A DNA stretch of 64,000 bases from Rhodococcus opacus. Its GTDB lineage: Bacteria; Actinomycetota; Actinomycetes; Mycobacteriales; Mycobacteriaceae. Under the pieces are notes generated by a model that did not search any database, was not told where the DNA came from, and was given only the letters and a program-made list of their open reading frames with translations. Of this stretch, positions 36,089-45,067 are shown one piece after another; positions within the stretch are counted from its first letter, which is position 1; the number at the start of each line of letters is the position of its first letter. The DNA lies in contig NZ_JAAXPA010000012.1 in assembly GCF_012396235.1 (NCBI RefSeq), forward strand, positions 1-64,000, read 5' to 3'. A program made the position numbers and the translations under genes.

Positions 36089-36711
36089 TGGGTGACCACC
36101 TCGAAGTCGACCCGTCGGTGCTGATCCAGGCGGCGCAGGGCATCACGGCGATCACCGAATCACTGTCCGGGCTCGGGACCGGCGAAACAGCATCCGTGGG
36201 GCGCGGGTTCTCCCTCCTCGCCCTGTCGCCGATGGAAGCCGGGAAGCAGGAGGTCCAGACGAGTCTCGAGGAGTTCGCGGAACGGTGGTCCTGGGGAGTC
36301 CGTCATCTCGTGCAGTCGGCCAACGAGATCGCCCGCGTCCTCGATCTGGCTGTGGGCAGCTACTACACCACCGAACAGGTCTACTCGGATGCGCTGAAAA
36401 CGGTGTGGACGAACACCGTCGGCAACCCCCACCTCAGCGGCGACGAGATCAGCGACCGCACATGGGGCGAAACGCTCGCGGACAATCCGATCAACCAGAC
36501 GCTCAACGCCAATTACAGCCTCGAATCATTCGAGGCGGCAGACCAGGCCATCGCAACCAACAACGAGGTCATCGCCGCCGTCGGCCCGCAGGCCCTCGCC
36601 AATGTCTCCCCGCTGGCGGACATGCTCGATTCGGGCACCACACGAAACTGGGACACCGACGCAACGGAGCAGGCCGCCGAGATCATGTCGGCTGGTGGCG
36701 GTCCGTCGTGA
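36088..36711 (+). CDS. EspC/WXG100-like secretion partner
   Basis: 207 aa. The N-terminus LEVDPSVLIQAAQGITAITE matches ESX-associated EspC-type proteins, and a helical hairpin with FAERWSWGVRHLVQSANEIA follows. The C-terminal ~90 aa are extended and polar (NPHLSGDEISDRTWGETLAD). It overlaps the toxin gene by 4 nt (GTGA), so they should be made in equal amounts and are probably co-secreted through a type VII pathway. Confidence 0.7.
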   Translation: MGDHLEVDPSVLIQAAQGITAITESLSGLGTGETASVGRGFSLLALSPMEAGKQEVQTSLEEFAERWSWGVRHLVQSANEIARVLDLAVGSYYTTEQVYSDALKTVWTNTVGNPHLSGDEISDRTWGETLADNPINQTLNANYSLESFEAADQAIATNNEVIAAVGPQALANVSPLADMLDSGTTRNWDTDATEQAAEIMSAGGGPS

Positions 36712-39700
36712 GCTGGCTCAGTGATACGTGGGACGACGCGAAGGGTGCGATCGACGACTTCGGCGACGCCGCCGAGAATGCGATCGAGAGCACCGTCGAG
36801 AACGTCGGGCAAGCTGCCGATTCGGGCCTCGATGCCGCGGCGGGACTCGCGCAACGGGTCGGCGCCGACGGCATCGCAGATACCCTGACCGATCTCGGTG
36901 ACGACATCGCCAGTGCCACCGGTGGACCCGTCGACGAACTGGACCTGGGACAGACCGAAGAACCGAAGGAACTGATCCGCGGTGAGCCGTCGGCCATCGC
37001 CGAAGCGACCACCACGCTGACCGACCTGGCCACGAGCATCGGCTCCACCGGTGACGCACTGCGCACCGTCGACGCGGCCGATTGGACGGGCAGCGCGGCT
37101 GACGGATTCAACGAGATCTTCGACAAACAACCCGCACTGTGGCACGACGCGGCCGACGCGATGAACTCCGCAGCCCGGACACTCGTCTCCTGGGGTCATA
37201 CCGTCGAAGCCGCCCAGGCCCGCGCCGCCGACGCGGTGGCGCGATGGAAGCAGGCCGAGGCGGAGGAGAGGGCAAAGAAGTCCGCCTACAACGCACTCAC
37301 CGGTGAGCAACAGGCAGACCACCCACTCGTCGACACCTGGACCGCGATGCGCGAGCAGGCCCGCGAAATCCTGCGGGGCGCCCGAGCGGACCGCGACGGC
37401 GTCGCCGGCCAGGTCTCCGGTGCACTGACCAGCGCCACCGCGACAGCCCCCACGGAGCCGCCCTTCACCGAACGGTGGATGAACAACCTCACCGACGCCA
37501 CCGACGGCGTGCACCTGGGCGTCGCCAACTTCTACTCCGGTCTGCTCACCGGACTCAGCGGAATCGTCCAGTTCGTCCGGCAGATCAACCCGACCGACAC
37601 CTACAACATGACGCATCCGGCCGAATACCAGGCCGGCCTGTCCAACCTCGCGACGGGAATCGTGGTCGCGGCCGCCGACCCCGGCACCATGGTCTCGACG
37701 ATGGTCAGCGACATCCGGAAGAACCCACTCGAATTCGCCGGAAGCCTCACCGGCGACGCAGTGCTCACCGCCGCCACCGGCGGTGCGGGCGCAGGAGTCG
37801 CAGGCGCTCGCACCGCGGTCCGCGTGCTCGACACCGCCGGCGATCTCGGCAACGGTGCCCGGCTCCTCGACGACGTCGCGGACGTCAGCCACATCCCGAA
37901 GCCCGACACCCCGCACGTCGACTCGCCCACTCCGCACGCGGACACGCATCCGACGAGCACCGACCCGGCACCGACTCCCGAACCGCGCAGTCCCGAACCT
38001 GCCCATCCCGGCCCCGCCGAGCATGCCGGTGCGGATTCGGGCGCGAACGACGCCGCTCACGACGCCGGCCCCGAAACCGATCGCACGAGCAACCAGAACT
38101 GCGAAGGCCGCGACCCCGTCGACGTCGCGACCGGTGAATTCCTGCTCCCCGAAACCGATCTGACACTTCCCGGTGTGCTGCCACTGGTGTTCGGCCGGCG
38201 GCATCGTTCCGGCTATCGGTTCGGTCGCTGGTTCGGTCCGAGCTGGTCGGCCACCGTGGACATGCGCGTGGTGGTCGAGGAACCGGGGGTGACGCTGCTC
38301 GCCGAAGACGGTGTCATGCTCACGTATCCGCACCCCGAGGTGGGGACGCCGGTGATGCCGGATCCCGGGCAGCGCTGGCCGCTGTCGCGGACCGACACCG
38401 GCGGCTACCGGGTTCACGACCCCGACCGCGGACTCACCTGGCATTTCACACCCAAGCCGGAACTGGACGGTCTCGACTCCGCGCTCGGCAACATCGCAAT
38501 CAGTGCGATCACCGACCGCCACCGCAATCGCATCCTCTTCCGGTACGACACTTCCGGGACCCCCGTCGAGGTGTCGCACTCCGGTGGCTACCGGGTTCTC
38601 GTCGACACACGGTCCGGCCGGATCGTGGGGTTGTCCGTCGTCGACGGAGACACTGCCACCCCGGTTCGCCGGTTCGACTACACCGACGGGCAACTCACCA
38701 CCGTCGTCAAGGGCGACGCGGCTCGACTCGGTACACGTACGACGCGGAAAACCGCATGCTGTCGTGGGTCGACGGCAACGGCAACCGCATGGTCAACACG
38801 TACGACGCGGACGGGAGGGTAGTCCGGCAGAACGGCACCGGCGGCATCCTCGACTCCGAGTTCGACTACCGCACCAACGCGGAGTCCACGGGCTCCGTCA
38901 CCGTCGTCACCGACTCGACCGGCGCGGCGACGGTCCACGGTTTCGACTCCGACCTGCGGCTGCGGGACCTCGTCGACGCCGCAGGGTCACGCACCCACAC
39001 CGACTACAACGCGCGGCGAGAACCGTTGCGAGTCGTCGGACCTGACGGCGCGACGACGAGCTACCTCTACACCGCCGACGGAGACGTCGCCCGGATCACC
39101 CGACCCGACGGACACGCCGTCGCCATCGACTACGCCGGCCCCCGCCAACCGGCGACGATCCACCATCCCGACGGCACGATGTCGCGGCAAGAATGGGATG
39201 AGCAGGGAAACCTCGTCGCCGTCGTCGATGCGGCCGGTGCACGCACCCGGTACGGGTACGACGCGTCGGGAAGCCTCACCTCGATCACCGACGCGGCCGG
39301 GGGTCGCACATTCGTCGAATCCGTCCGGGCCGGACTGCCGGCCGCCGTCACGGATGCGAACGGCGCCGTCACCCGCATCACCCGGGACGGGTTCGGCCGA
39401 CCCACCACCGTCACCAACCCCACCGGGGAGACCACCACCTACCGATGGTCGGCGGACGGTCAGCTCGTCGCGCGCACTCACCCGACGGCGCTGTCGAGAC
39501 CTGGGCGTACGACGGGGAGGGCAACCTCCTGGTCCACACGGACGCGGTCGGCGCCACCACCCTCTACGAGTACGGCGCGTTCGACCTCCTCGCCGCCCGC
39601 ACCGATCCCGACGGCAGCACCACCACGTACGGCTGGGACACCGAGCGGAGACTGACCTCCGTCACCAATTCGCTGGGCGCCACGTGGTCCTACCGATACG

Positions 39701-41498
39701 ATGAGGTCGGCCGGCTCGCCGAGGAAACCGATTTCATCGGCGCCACAACTACTTACACGTACGACACCGCGGGTCGCGTCGCATCGGTCACCCCCGCCAC
39801 CGGCATCACCCGCCGGCACACGTACGACATTCTCGGCAGCGTCACCGACATCCGTGCCGACACCGGCGAACATCTCCACTACGCGCACGACCTCGCGGGA
39901 CGCGTCACCACCGCCGTCTCCGGCACCCGCCGGCGGGAAGTCCATTCCCTCACATTCACGTACGGCCCGACCGGGCAGTTGGTCAGCGAGACCGTCGACG
40001 ACAACCCGGCGTTGCGGTTCGAATACGACGCGGTCGGTCGGCGCACCACGAGGCACAGCCCCACCGGAAGCGATACGAGTTGGCAGTGGGATCCCACGGG
40101 GCATCTCCTCGGACTCACCACCGACGGCCACCACCTGGCCTTCGGCCACGACTCCGTCGGCCGATTGACCGACTGGCGCGTCGGAGAACTCGCCGTGCGA
40201 CGAAACCACACCCCGCGCGGCCAGCTCGCCAACCAGGACGTGATCGCCCATCCAACGTCCACCCTGAATCTCGGACTCGAGCCGAGCGTCCAGCCCCGGG
40301 CGCTGAGACAGGACAGTTACGCATACCGGCCGGACGGATACCTCGTCGACCACACCACCCAGCGGGACGCGTCCAGGGTGGTCCGACGCAGCTTCGACCT
40401 CGACCCGGCCGGTCGGATCACCGCTGTCGTGCAGGACGGCCATGCCACCGAGCAGTATCGCTACGATCCGCTCGGCAACATCACGGACTCCGGCTCGGAT
40501 CGTCGCGAGTATCTCGGCAATCTGCTCGTCCGCGACGGCCGCACCCGATTCCACTACGACGCCGTGGGACGTCTGATCCGGAAGACCACCACCCGGCTGT
40601 CACATGCACCGGACGTGTGGCACTACCGCTACAACGCGTTCGATCAGCTCACCGACGTCACCACCCCCGACGGCCGGCACTGGCAATACACCTACGACGC
40701 CCTCAGCCGACGCGCCACCAAACAACGACTCGACCACGACGGCACCGTCGCCGACCTCATCCGCTACACGTGGGACGGCACGCACCTACTCGAGCAGAGC
40801 TCCGGCGACACCACCACCCGATGGAACTACCAGCACGGCAGCTACACCCCCCTCACCCAGGCCGTCAGCCGCACCTCCGACATCGACCGTCTGTGGGATC
40901 AGCGGGCCGTCGACACCGAGTTCTACGCCATCGTCACCGACCTCGTCGGAACACCCATCGAACTCGTCGATCCCCGCACCGCCGACCGCGTCGCCGACGC
41001 CACCACCGACCTGTGGGGAAACACCATCTGGCACGGCGCCACCGACACACCCCTCCGCTTCCCCGGCCAATACCACGACCCGGAAACCGGACTCCACTAC
41101 AACCTGCACCGGTACTACAACCCCGACACCGCCCGATACCTCACCCAGGACCCGCCCCCTCACCCAACCCGAACACCTACCCTCACAACCCCACCGGATG
41201 GACCGACCCACTCGGCCTGGTGCCGGCGGCGTGTGATGGGACAAACGGGAAAGCGTTCGAACATGACTACGACTATCACCCAAGGATTCGAGCAAGAGGA
41301 CTCGAGGATCCGACTGGGCACAACTTTCCGTACTCATTTGATGACGAGATACTGCGGCGGCAACCGATAGTTCAGAACGACGGTTCTCTGCTCTATCGCG
41401 CCGATGGTTTCCTCAATGGAAAGCCGGGATATTATGAGATTGCTGTAAATACGGATCGAAATCTCATTTTTCACCGAACATGGAGGTCTGGGAGTTGA
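36708..41498 (+). pseudogene. Type VII-linked RHS polymorphic toxin gene with three frameshifts
   Basis: Read across the shifts it would encode about 1,600 aa. Modules in order: a WXG-like helical export domain (DAADWTGSAADGFNEIFDKQ, residues ~120-140), a hydrophobic middle, a Pro/His linker, a DUF6531 prepeptide (CEGRDPVDVATGEFLLPETD), about 20 RHS/YD repeats, the RHS core end (RFPGQYHDPETGLHYNLHRY), the PLGL junction, and a ~90-aa toxin tip. Frame changes occur near 38718, 39482 (CCCC to CCC would explain it) and 41150 (a 10-nt loss would restore DPLGL). All shift the same way. GTG 36708 overlaps the previous stop. Likely inactivated; sequencing error is an alternative. Confidence 0.75.
41205..41498 (+). 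other. C-terminal toxin module (unrecognised family)
   Basis: After the PLGL junction (about 41205-41219) the final ~90 residues contain HDYDYHPRIRARGLED, GHNFPYSFDDEIL, SLLYRADGFLNGKPGYYEIA and IFHRTWRSGS. Base composition drops from strongly GC-rich to near 50% within this module. I cannot name the family; the paired His, Arg and Thr would suit a small RNase-like toxin, but that is inference. It remains an open frame, so it could be expressed if the upstream shifts were bypassed. Confidence 0.5.
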
Positions 41499-41803
41499 AG
41501 TATCTAAAGCTTTCGGCTGATTTTCTGGCTCTATCACTGGTCGACCAACAAGATGGTCCAACCAGCCCCTCAGAACTGGGACTGTCCACGGAATTGCAGA
41601 ATATGCTCACCGATTGGAATTCCGATTACCAGACAATCATACCGTTGAGTATGTCGGTACGGTCGAGCGAGCAGTGGAACTCTATCATCTGTTCATTAGA
41701 CACTCGGGGCCTCAATCTTGCGCAAATGATCGCCGATGAACTAGTTGATGATGCCAAGGTTGAATACTATAGCGAAGGCTTGCTGAAAAGAATCGATCAC
41801 TGA
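41495..41803 (+). CDS. Probable cognate immunity protein
   Basis: 102 aa from TTG 41495. GGAGG lies 8 nt upstream, and TTGA overlaps the toxin TGA, so translation is coupled. An ATG at 41480 lacks such a site. The product (KYLKLSADFLALSLVDQQDG..., NLAQMIADELVDDAKVEYYS) is small, acidic and cytosolic, with no recognised domain, and low in GC like the toxin tip. Position directly behind a polymorphic toxin is the main reason for calling it immunity. Confidence 0.65.
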   Translation: MKYLKLSADFLALSLVDQQDGPTSPSELGLSTELQNMLTDWNSDYQTIIPLSMSVRSSEQWNSIICSLDTRGLNLAQMIADELVDDAKVEYYSEGLLKRIDH

Positions 41804-41849
41804 GACGCCGTCGAAATTATCCCACGCTTGATCTTTTCGAATACGTTCC

Positions 41850-42021
41850 GTGCCGAAACCGAGCAACGGCTCGGTGAACTACGGAGAACATTGCGAGATC
41901 GAAGCCGAGAGTGGTGGCGCAGGGCAGTTACTATCGATACTGCAACTCTGGTCGCAGTTGCAGTCGGGAGATGCTTGAATTTTTTCAAATTGAAGCCGGA
42001 CAGGAATGGAATCCCGAATAG
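41850..42021 (+). pseudogene. Remnant of a small immunity-like gene
   Basis: From a GTG at 41850 one frame reads GSVNYGEHCEIEAESGGAGQ then LLSILQLWSQLQSGDA before stopping. In the adjacent frame from 41977 it continues EFFQIEAGQEWNPE and stops at TAG 42019-42021. Joining needs a 1-nt removal or 2-nt addition near 41975. The TAG overlaps the GTG of the next remnant. The family is not recognised; other frames of the region are also open, so the reading is tentative. Confidence 0.35.
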
Positions 42022-42279
42022 TGGACAAATTTGATGCCCTGATACCCAGCGAGATCCACAATCGAGAGGGGCTTATCGAGTTCATCGTCAACTCTCAGCT
42101 GAAGTGGCAAACAGTTCCGAAGAGTTCGAGAACCTCACCACTCATGACTATCTGTCAGCTGCGGCGGCATGGACGGAGGAAATGACGGCTACTTCGACAA
42201 CCTTGGCCTACCTCTGCCGATAAATCCTAATTGGAGCTTCATCGCCACGATTCCGACTGCCGCACTTCGGTACGAATAG
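42021..42279 (+). pseudogene. DUF7660-like immunity gene broken by two 1-nt deletions
   Basis: Three frames in succession give VDKFDALIPSEIHNREGLIE..., then VANSSEEFENLTTHDYLSAA followed by AAWTEEM, then DGYFDNLGLPLPINPNWSFI ending ALRYE and TAG 42277-42279. Joined, they reproduce the DUF7660 pattern (E-N-x-T-x-x-x-Y-L-x-A-x-x-A-W-x-x-x-M-D-G-Y at the C-terminus). The deletions are near 42091 and 42184 (ATGG to ATG). DUF7660 proteins are small orphan proteins often near polymorphic toxins. Confidence 0.6.
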
Positions 42280-42319
42280 CGGAATCTCGTGCTAACCGGA
42301 GGGCACGTCGAGGTCAGTC

Positions 42320-42392
42320 ACATCCGCGAACGTTTTAGCTATGTGCGTCCGCAATTGCGTGCGCAGATGACCAATTGGTGCGCGGGTGTGTA
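42320..42392. repeat. 73-bp hairpin repeat, copy C
   Basis: Begins ACATCCGC, has CCGCAATTGCGTGCGCA 31-47 nt in, then ACCAATTGGTGCGC. It aligns without gaps to copies at 42781 and 42904. It ends 13 nt before the GTG of the orphan gene at 42406. GCGCA...TGCGC can pair around the ACCAAT core. Confidence 0.65.
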
Positions 42393-42405
42393 AGACTCGA
42401 CATCC

Positions 42406-42759
42406 GTGTACCACCCATTCGAAATACCCGCTCCTGACGAACTGGCGAGATTTCATCAGATAGCGTCCCAGCCGTTGCCTGATATCCCGGGCGGCTATAT
42501 CCTTCGCGCATCAACTGATCGCGGTGGAGATGTCGAACTCGTCGTCGACCCTCTGGGCCGGTCCATCAGGCTCAGGTTTTCGGTTCTCTCACATCTTGTC
42601 TTCGACCTTTTTCGCGAAGGCGCAACGCGACTCCGACTAGCCGAAACCTACGGTTCACTGGTCATTGCAATAGAATTCGAAGCGGGCGAAATTGCCGGGA
42701 CCTTGTACATCAACGTCGGCGGCACGATTAACATTAAGGATTCGCTCTTGCTCCATTAG
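42406..42759 (+). CDS. Orphan small protein, possibly immunity
   Basis: 117 aa from GTG 42406. MYHPFEIPAPDELARFHQIA, GGYILRASTDRGGDVELVVD and IEFEAGEIAGTLYINVGGTI suggest a compact alpha/beta protein without signal peptide or membrane helix. GC content is lower than in the surrounding chromosome. I recognise no family. It is flanked by repeat copies C (13 nt upstream) and A (21 nt downstream), like a cassette. Confidence 0.55.
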   Translation: MYHPFEIPAPDELARFHQIASQPLPDIPGGYILRASTDRGGDVELVVDPLGRSIRLRFSVLSHLVFDLFREGATRLRLAETYGSLVIAIEFEAGEIAGTLYINVGGTINIKDSLLLH

Positions 42760-42780
42760 GGACACCACATGCCTCTCGAG

Positions 42781-42853
42781 ACATCCGCACATGGTTTTGC
42801 TGTTTGCACCCGCGATTGCGTCCGCATTTGGCTAATCGGTGTGCCAATGTGCG
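42781..42853. repeat. 73-bp hairpin repeat, copy A
   Basis: ACATCCGCAC, a 23-nt variable segment measured from the end of ACATCCGC, GCGATTGCGTCCGC, then ATTTGGCTAATCGGTGTGCC. Its right half can fold (CGCATTTGGC with GCCAATGTGCG), where the stem bases differ from copy B but pairing is kept. Confidence 0.65.
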
Positions 42854-42903
42854 ACAGGAGGGCTTTCACTGACGCCGAGCGGCAATAGCTGAGCGAAGTC
42901 ACC

Positions 42904-42976
42904 ACATCCGCACACTTTTTGGTCAGCTTCACACGCAATTGCATGCGCGTTTGACCAATCGGTATGCAAACGCGAG
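42904..42976. repeat. 73-bp hairpin repeat, copy B
   Basis: ACATCCGCAC, then 23-nt spacing as in the other copies, GCAATTGCATGCGC, and TTTGACCAATCGGTATGCAAA. CGCGTTTG pairs with CAAACGCG around ACCAATCGGTAT. No gene lies between copies A and B. It ends 13 nt before the stop of the convergent SRPBCC gene. Confidence 0.65.
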
Positions 42977-42989
42977 GTCCGCGGCCCCC

Positions 42990-43385
42990 TCACGCCTCCA
43001 GCAACCCCTTCAACCTCTGCAGGTCGGCGTTGACGGCCGCTGCGTCCTGCGCGAATTCGTCGGCGGTGACGCCGTCGCGTCGCCGGATGGTGAAGACGAC
43101 TTCGCTGTGGTCGCCGTCGGCGATGACGCGCACGGGGTTGTAGACGGTGTCGCCGCTGGGGAGGGTGACGTCGTGGTCGAGGATGCCGTAGTCGTTGGCG
43201 GGTGCGAAGGTCACTGCGACCTGTCCCATCGGGGAGTCGGCGAGCCAGCGGTCGCCGTCCCGGGTGATGTTGGTGCTCAGGCCCGCCGCCCAGGCGGGGA
43301 GGTTGGCGGGGTCGCTCGCGTAGGCGTACACGTCGGCGGCGGGCCGAGCGATGAACACACTGACATGGGTTGATTCGGTGGTCAT
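42990..43385 (-). CDS. SRPBCC-fold protein
   Basis: 131 aa. VSVFIARPAADVYAYASDPANLPAWAAGL is the classical SRPBCC N-terminus, followed by MGQVAVTFAPANDYGILDHDV and a long C-terminal helix DAAAVNADLQRLKGLLEA. It is probably a small ligand-binding or cyclase-like protein of unknown ligand. ATG 43385; longer starts upstream would run into the divergent VOC gene's promoter. Confidence 0.85.
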   Translation of the reverse strand: MTTESTHVSVFIARPAADVYAYASDPANLPAWAAGLSTNITRDGDRWLADSPMGQVAVTFAPANDYGILDHDVTLPSGDTVYNPVRVIADGDHSEVVFTIRRRDGVTADEFAQDAAAVNADLQRLKGLLEA

Positions 43386-43496
43386 GACACCCAGCATCCC
43401 CGCTACACGGCACGGGTGATTGAAGAAATCGGACTCCGGTGCTCGATGTCCGAAACCTTCAATGCGGGTCCGCCTGAGGTCGTTAGCGTTCTCGGT

Positions 43497-43892
43497 ATGA
43501 CCGCAACATTCAGTGCCATCGAACTGGTCGTCCACGACCTGCCCACGTCGCTCGCGTTCTATCGGCGGCTCGGACTCGACATTCCCGCCGACGCCGATCA
43601 GGCACCGCACGTCGAATTCGAGTTTCCCGGTGGGCTCCGCCTGCTGTGGGACACGGTCGAGACCATCCGCTCGTTCACACCCGACTGGACCGAACCGGCC
43701 GGCGGGCATCGCATCGGACTCGCCTTCGACTGCGGAACGGCCGCCGACGTCGACACGCTCTTCGACGAGTTCACGGGCGGCGGCTACACCGGTCGGAAGA
43801 AGCCGTGGGATGCACCGTGGGGCCAGCGTTACGCCACCGTCGACGATCCCGACGGCAACCCCGTCGACCTGTTCGCCGCGCTCACACCGTGA
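43497..43892 (+). CDS. VOC-family (glyoxalase/bleomycin-resistance fold) protein
   Basis: 131 aa. FSAIELVVHDLPTSLAFYRRLGLDIP at the start and GQRYATVDDPDGNPVDLFAAL at the end are the paired beta-alpha-beta-beta-beta units. The metal ligands seem partly kept (His in APHVEFEFPGG). Substrate unknown. Its stop overlaps the AraC gene by 11 bp on the other strand. Confidence 0.88.
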   Translation: MTATFSAIELVVHDLPTSLAFYRRLGLDIPADADQAPHVEFEFPGGLRLLWDTVETIRSFTPDWTEPAGGHRIGLAFDCGTAADVDTLFDEFTGGGYTGRKKPWDAPWGQRYATVDDPDGNPVDLFAALTP

Positions 43893-44565
43893 CCAGCTGA
43901 CCGAACGTGCGGCCGGTCAACTCGTGCGCCTCGCGGATAAGGTGGGCCTGATCGGCGAACCCCGCCATGCCGGCGGCCTGAGCTGCGGGAATGGATGAAT
44001 CCGCCAGCCCCAGTGCCGACTGCAACCGAAGGATCCGGGCCAGCATCTTCGGTCCGTAACCGAATTGCCGTCGGCACAGGCGGTGCAGTTGGCGCTCGCC
44101 GACACCGATCCGGTCCGCGACCTCACGGACGGACGTCTGCTGCTCCAGAAGTCGCGCGATCGCGGGGATCCTGCCGTCCGGCGGCGGCCCGAGGAGCCGG
44201 CGAGATCTCGCGAACTCCTCGAGCGCCCGGCCCGGATCGGCGTCGTCGGCGATCCTGCCCAGAAACTCCGTGGTGGCGCGGTCTGTCAGCACCTCGGCGA
44301 GCGGCACCCGCAGATTGGTCAGCTCCTCCGCCGGCGTCCCCAGGAGATCCGGCAGAGTGCCTGGGGAACAACGTAATCCGACGTAGCGGTCGCCGTCGCG
44401 GCTCCGGGTGAGATACGGCCGGGAGTCGGGGCCGGCCACGACGACGTCACCGTTCATCCAGATGAGGTCCATACAGCCGTCGGGCAGGATGGCCGCCTCA
44501 CCCCCGGCTGCGGTCTTCTGCCACACCACAGCGCCGGGGAACACCGACCGCCGCTCCGTGTACAT
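43882..44565 (-). CDS. AraC-family transcriptional regulator
   Basis: 227 aa. The C-terminal two HTH units are clear: TSVREVADRIGVGERQLHRL and AGMAGFADQAHLIREAHELT with GRTFGQLV. The N-terminal part (LPDGCMDLIWMNGDVVVAGP) is a DUF6597-type sensor domain typical of AraC proteins beside VOC genes. Control of the neighbouring VOC gene is likely but inferred. Confidence 0.88.
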   Translation of the reverse strand: MYTERRSVFPGAVVWQKTAAGGEAAILPDGCMDLIWMNGDVVVAGPDSRPYLTRSRDGDRYVGLRCSPGTLPDLLGTPAEELTNLRVPLAEVLTDRATTEFLGRIADDADPGRALEEFARSRRLLGPPPDGRIPAIARLLEQQTSVREVADRIGVGERQLHRLCRRQFGYGPKMLARILRLQSALGLADSSIPAAQAAGMAGFADQAHLIREAHELTGRTFGQLVTV

Positions 44566-44605
44566 GACCCCATGCTAGGCAGCTGCTATGACACTCTGCG
44601 TGGCG

Positions 44606-45067
44606 TCAGATCTCCGGCTCGCCGACATGCAGATCGGGCTCCCAGTCGTAGATGACGGCGGTCCGCAGCAGAATGTCCTGCAGTGACCGGCGGCGGCCGT
44701 CGACTGCCGCCCACAGCAATCCGAACCCGAACATCACGCACAGCACCGCCCGGAGAAGGGCCCGCAGCCAGCCGATCAGTTCACCGTTGCGGCTGACCAC
44801 CCGCAGCCCCATCGTCACGGCACCGACGGTGCGGCCGCTCACCGACCAGCATGCCGTCAGGTACAGCACCGCCACGCCGATGAACAAGGTCGCGGAGAGC
44901 ACGGCATTGGCATCGGGGAACGAGAACTCCTGCGGCGAGAACAGCAACCGCAGGAACAACACTCCGACATAGATGCCGCCCATCATGGCCAGGACGACCG
45001 CCAGGTCGATACCTGCGGCCAGTCCGCGGGTCACGATCCCGGCCGCACGATGCGCCGGCGTGCTCAT
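44606..45067 (-). CDS. RDD-family membrane protein
   Basis: 153 aa. GIVTRGLAAGIDLAVVLAMM has the R-x-x-A-x-x-x-D RDD signature; further helices are AVLSATLFIGVAVLYLTACW and LLRAVLCVMFGFGLLWAAVD. RDD proteins are small membrane proteins, some linked to Na/H exchange, mostly unknown. ATG 45067 overlaps the upstream gene's stop by 4 nt (ATGA), so they are co-translated. Confidence 0.88.
   Translation of the reverse strand: MSTPAHRAAGIVTRGLAAGIDLAVVLAMMGGIYVGVLFLRLLFSPQEFSFPDANAVLSATLFIGVAVLYLTACWSVSGRTVGAVTMGLRVVSRNGELIGWLRALLRAVLCVMFGFGLLWAAVDGRRRSLQDILLRTAVIYDWEPDLHVGEPEI

Noticed and set aside
36513-38693. 726-codon minus-strand frame opposite the RHS gene
   Set aside because: Gly/Val/Arg-biased shadow; no start signal or family.
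41230-42950. Insertion sequence or prophage as the cause of the low-GC segment
   Set aside because: No transposase, integrase, terminal inverted repeats or target duplication was found; small toxin/immunity genes explain it better.
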